Assembly: GCA_036645955.1 (NCBI GenBank)
Contig: JAVXND010000048.1
Coordinates: forward strand, 1-22,276
Length of the DNA stretch: 22,276 nt
Reading direction: 5' to 3'
Source: Limiplasma sp036645955
Lineage (GTDB): Bacteria; Bacillota; Clostridia; Christensenellales; Aristaeellaceae
Shown: in pieces, positions 21,540 to 22,276 of the stretch
Numbering within the stretch: the first letter of the stretch is position 1
Layout of the letters: each line of letters begins with the position of its first letter
Position numbers and translations under genes: made by a program
Notes under the pieces: model-generated
Seen by the model: the letters and a program-made list of their open reading frames with translations, nothing else
The model's database searches: none
Told to the model about the DNA's origin: nothing

Positions 21540-21574
21540 GGAGCGCACTTGGGAGGCTATTCCAAGTGCGCTCC
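21540..21574 (+). terminator. Probable terminator of the rpsF-ssb-rpsR operon
   Basis: A perfect 13-bp stem (21540-21552 with 21562-21574) around nine bases, 16 bases after the rpsR stop. The tail has scattered T residues rather than a pure run, so termination may be partial. I see nothing else before the tRNA promoter at 21683. Confidence 0.65.
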
Positions 21575-21682
21575 CTTACCCCTTGTTTATGATGGTAGCG
21601 TTATGTAAATGAAATGCATTTTTCACTTAGATTTTCAGTGAATAATTGCGAATTTAGGCGCATAATTCTACCAAAATAACAA

Positions 21683-21711
21683 TTGACTAAATTGCTGTTT
21701 GCTGTTATACT
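21683..21711 (+). promoter_or_regulatory. Sigma-A promoter of the tRNA-Ser pair
   Basis: TTGACT (21683-21688), exactly 17 bases, TATACT (21706-21711), ending 21 bases before the first tRNA-Ser. There is no other promoter between the two tRNA genes. Confidence 0.88.
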
Positions 21712-21732
21712 ATTTCTCGCTGGTTCCTGTGA

Positions 21733-21821
21733 GGAGAGATGGCCGAGCGGTTGATGGCGCTGGTCTTGAAAACCAGTGATACCGAAAGGTACCGGGGGTT
21801 CGAATCCCTCTCTCTCCGCCA
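21733..21821 (+). tRNA. tRNA-Ser (anticodon UGA)
   Basis: Class II tRNA. The acceptor stem GGAGAGA (21733-21739) pairs with TCTCTCC (21811-21817), discriminator G, CCA encoded at 21819-21821. The anticodon loop CTTGAAA gives TGA. Long variable arm; T-loop GGTTCGAATCC. Confidence 0.96.
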
Positions 21822-21874
21822 GTACTTTATTTAGCAGATAAAGTCAGAGCAAATTATATAGTAACTGTCCACAT

Positions 21875-21965
21875 GGAGAAGTACCCAAGTGGCCAAAGGG
21901 GCTCCCCTGCTAAGGGAGTAGTGTGCGAAAGTGCAGCATGGGTTCAAATCCCATCTTCTCCGCCA
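21875..21965 (+). tRNA. tRNA-Ser (anticodon GCU)
   Basis: Class II tRNA. The acceptor stem GGAGAAG (21875-21881) pairs with CTTCTCC (21955-21961), CCA encoded at 21963-21965. The anticodon loop CTGCTAA gives GCT, reading AGC/AGU. Long variable arm; T-loop GGTTCAAATCC. It lies 53 bases after the first tRNA-Ser in the same transcript. Confidence 0.96.
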
Positions 21966-22044
21966 AATCAATCCAAATCCGAACCCCGTTTTATCTTTGT
22001 AAATGGCGTGTTCGGTTGCATCTTCCAGCGTTGATGCAGGAGGC

Positions 22045-22086
22045 AAGAATGTTGCCAGGCGTTGCAAAGCGCCTGGCAACATTCTT
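22045..22086 (+). terminator. Terminator of the tRNA-Ser pair
   Basis: A perfect 17-bp stem (22045-22061 with 22070-22086) with an eight-base loop, and a T-rich tail (TTCTTTTATT) overlapping its 3' arm. It lies between the tRNA genes and the convergent holin-like gene and may serve both. Confidence 0.8.
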
Positions 22087-22094
22087 TTATTCGC

Positions 22095-22276
22095 TTAAAG
22101 CGTGGCGTGCGAGGTAGGATTGTTTACCACGCCAAAAGCGACAAGCACAGGCAAAAGCACATCCATAAAGGTATTTAGGGTGGTTTCAATATCAACGCGA
22201 AAAAACAGTTTTACGCAATAAGCAACCAGGGCGGCAATAGCCAACCATACCGCCCAGGATTGATACCATTTTTGGT
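22095..22276 (-). CDS. Holin-like small membrane protein, C-terminal part (cut by window edge)
   Basis: The minus-strand frame is open to the window end and stops at 22095-22097, giving 60 visible residues. There is one hydrophobic helix (WAVWLAIAALVAYCVKLFF), a short polar turn (RVDIETTLN), a second helix (MDVLLPVLVAFGVV) and the ending NNPTSHATL. Two helices followed by a G-x-V-[ND]-[ND]-P-T ending is the pattern of phage holins of the phi-LC3/Holin_1 type, small proteins that let a wall-cleaving enzyme out through the membrane. It may be a prophage remnant or a domesticated holin; the start and neighbours lie outside the window. The call rests on the ending and topology only. Confidence 0.6.
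   Translation of the reverse strand, partial: QKWYQSWAVWLAIAALVAYCVKLFFRVDIETTLNTFMDVLLPVLVAFGVVNNPTSHATL

Noticed and set aside
21831..22082. Minus-strand frame of 83 codons across the second tRNA-Ser
   Set aside because: It is antisense to a clear tRNA gene and crosses the terminator hairpin.
1..22276. CRISPR array or toxin-antitoxin module
   Set aside because: No regularly spaced repeats were seen on either strand and no small gene pair fits a toxin-antitoxin layout.

Overview
The window looks like chromosome of a Firmicute of class Clostridia with roughly balanced base composition. Pointers are strong AGGAGG-type ribosome sites, sigma-A promoters with 17-base spacers, CCA-encoding tRNA genes, a lipobox-type PstS, a zinc-type ribosomal protein bS18, and a NusG-domain-II/Gx-transporter pair of the sort found near Rnf/ApbE genes in clostridia. 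I cannot name a genus.

Layout, left to right. (1) 1-2.3 kb looks accessory: the 3' end of an IS1182-type transposase runs into the terminator of a tRNA-Leu(CAA) gene, followed by a two-gene hisH-hisF operon with its own promoter. The HisF belongs to the acetamidino-sugar type, not histidine biosynthesis, and its usual amidotransferase partner is absent. (2) 2.6-3.2 kb: an unrecognised acidic-tailed protein ending at a bidirectional terminator. (3) 3.2-9.7 kb, minus strand: a compact phosphate operon pstS-pstC-pstA-pstB-phoU-phoP-phoR. Translational overlaps join most of the genes, and a candidate PhoP box lies in front. The transporter imports phosphate, PhoU links transport to signalling, and PhoR/PhoP would control the operon that encodes them. 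PstS is circularly permuted relative to the textbook protein. (4) 9.9-10.8 kb: a lipid kinase, divergent from a DUF6155-like protein at 11.0-11.5 kb. (5) 11.6-15.1 kb: the most novel part, three tightly linked plus-strand genes ending at a terminator. They encode an MtaA/UroD-like protein fused to a thioredoxin-like domain, an unusual radical SAM enzyme, and a CobW-type G3E GTPase. Together they suggest a methyl-transfer or metallocofactor system; no corrinoid protein is in the window. (6) 15.3-16.3 kb: NusG domain II protein plus Gx transporter. (7) 16.3-18.6 kb, minus strand: cysK and a MATE exporter. (8) 18.6-20.2 kb: a regulatory region holding a palindromic repeat and dyads, then an iron-containing alcohol dehydrogenase. 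(9) 20.2-21.6 kb: the conserved rpsF-ssb-rpsR operon. (10) 21.7-22.3 kb: tRNA-Ser(UGA) and tRNA-Ser(GCU), a strong terminator, and the 3' end of a holin-like gene cut by the window edge.

Functions are read from translated sequence and remembered family features; no database search was run. Promoters and operators are pattern matches.
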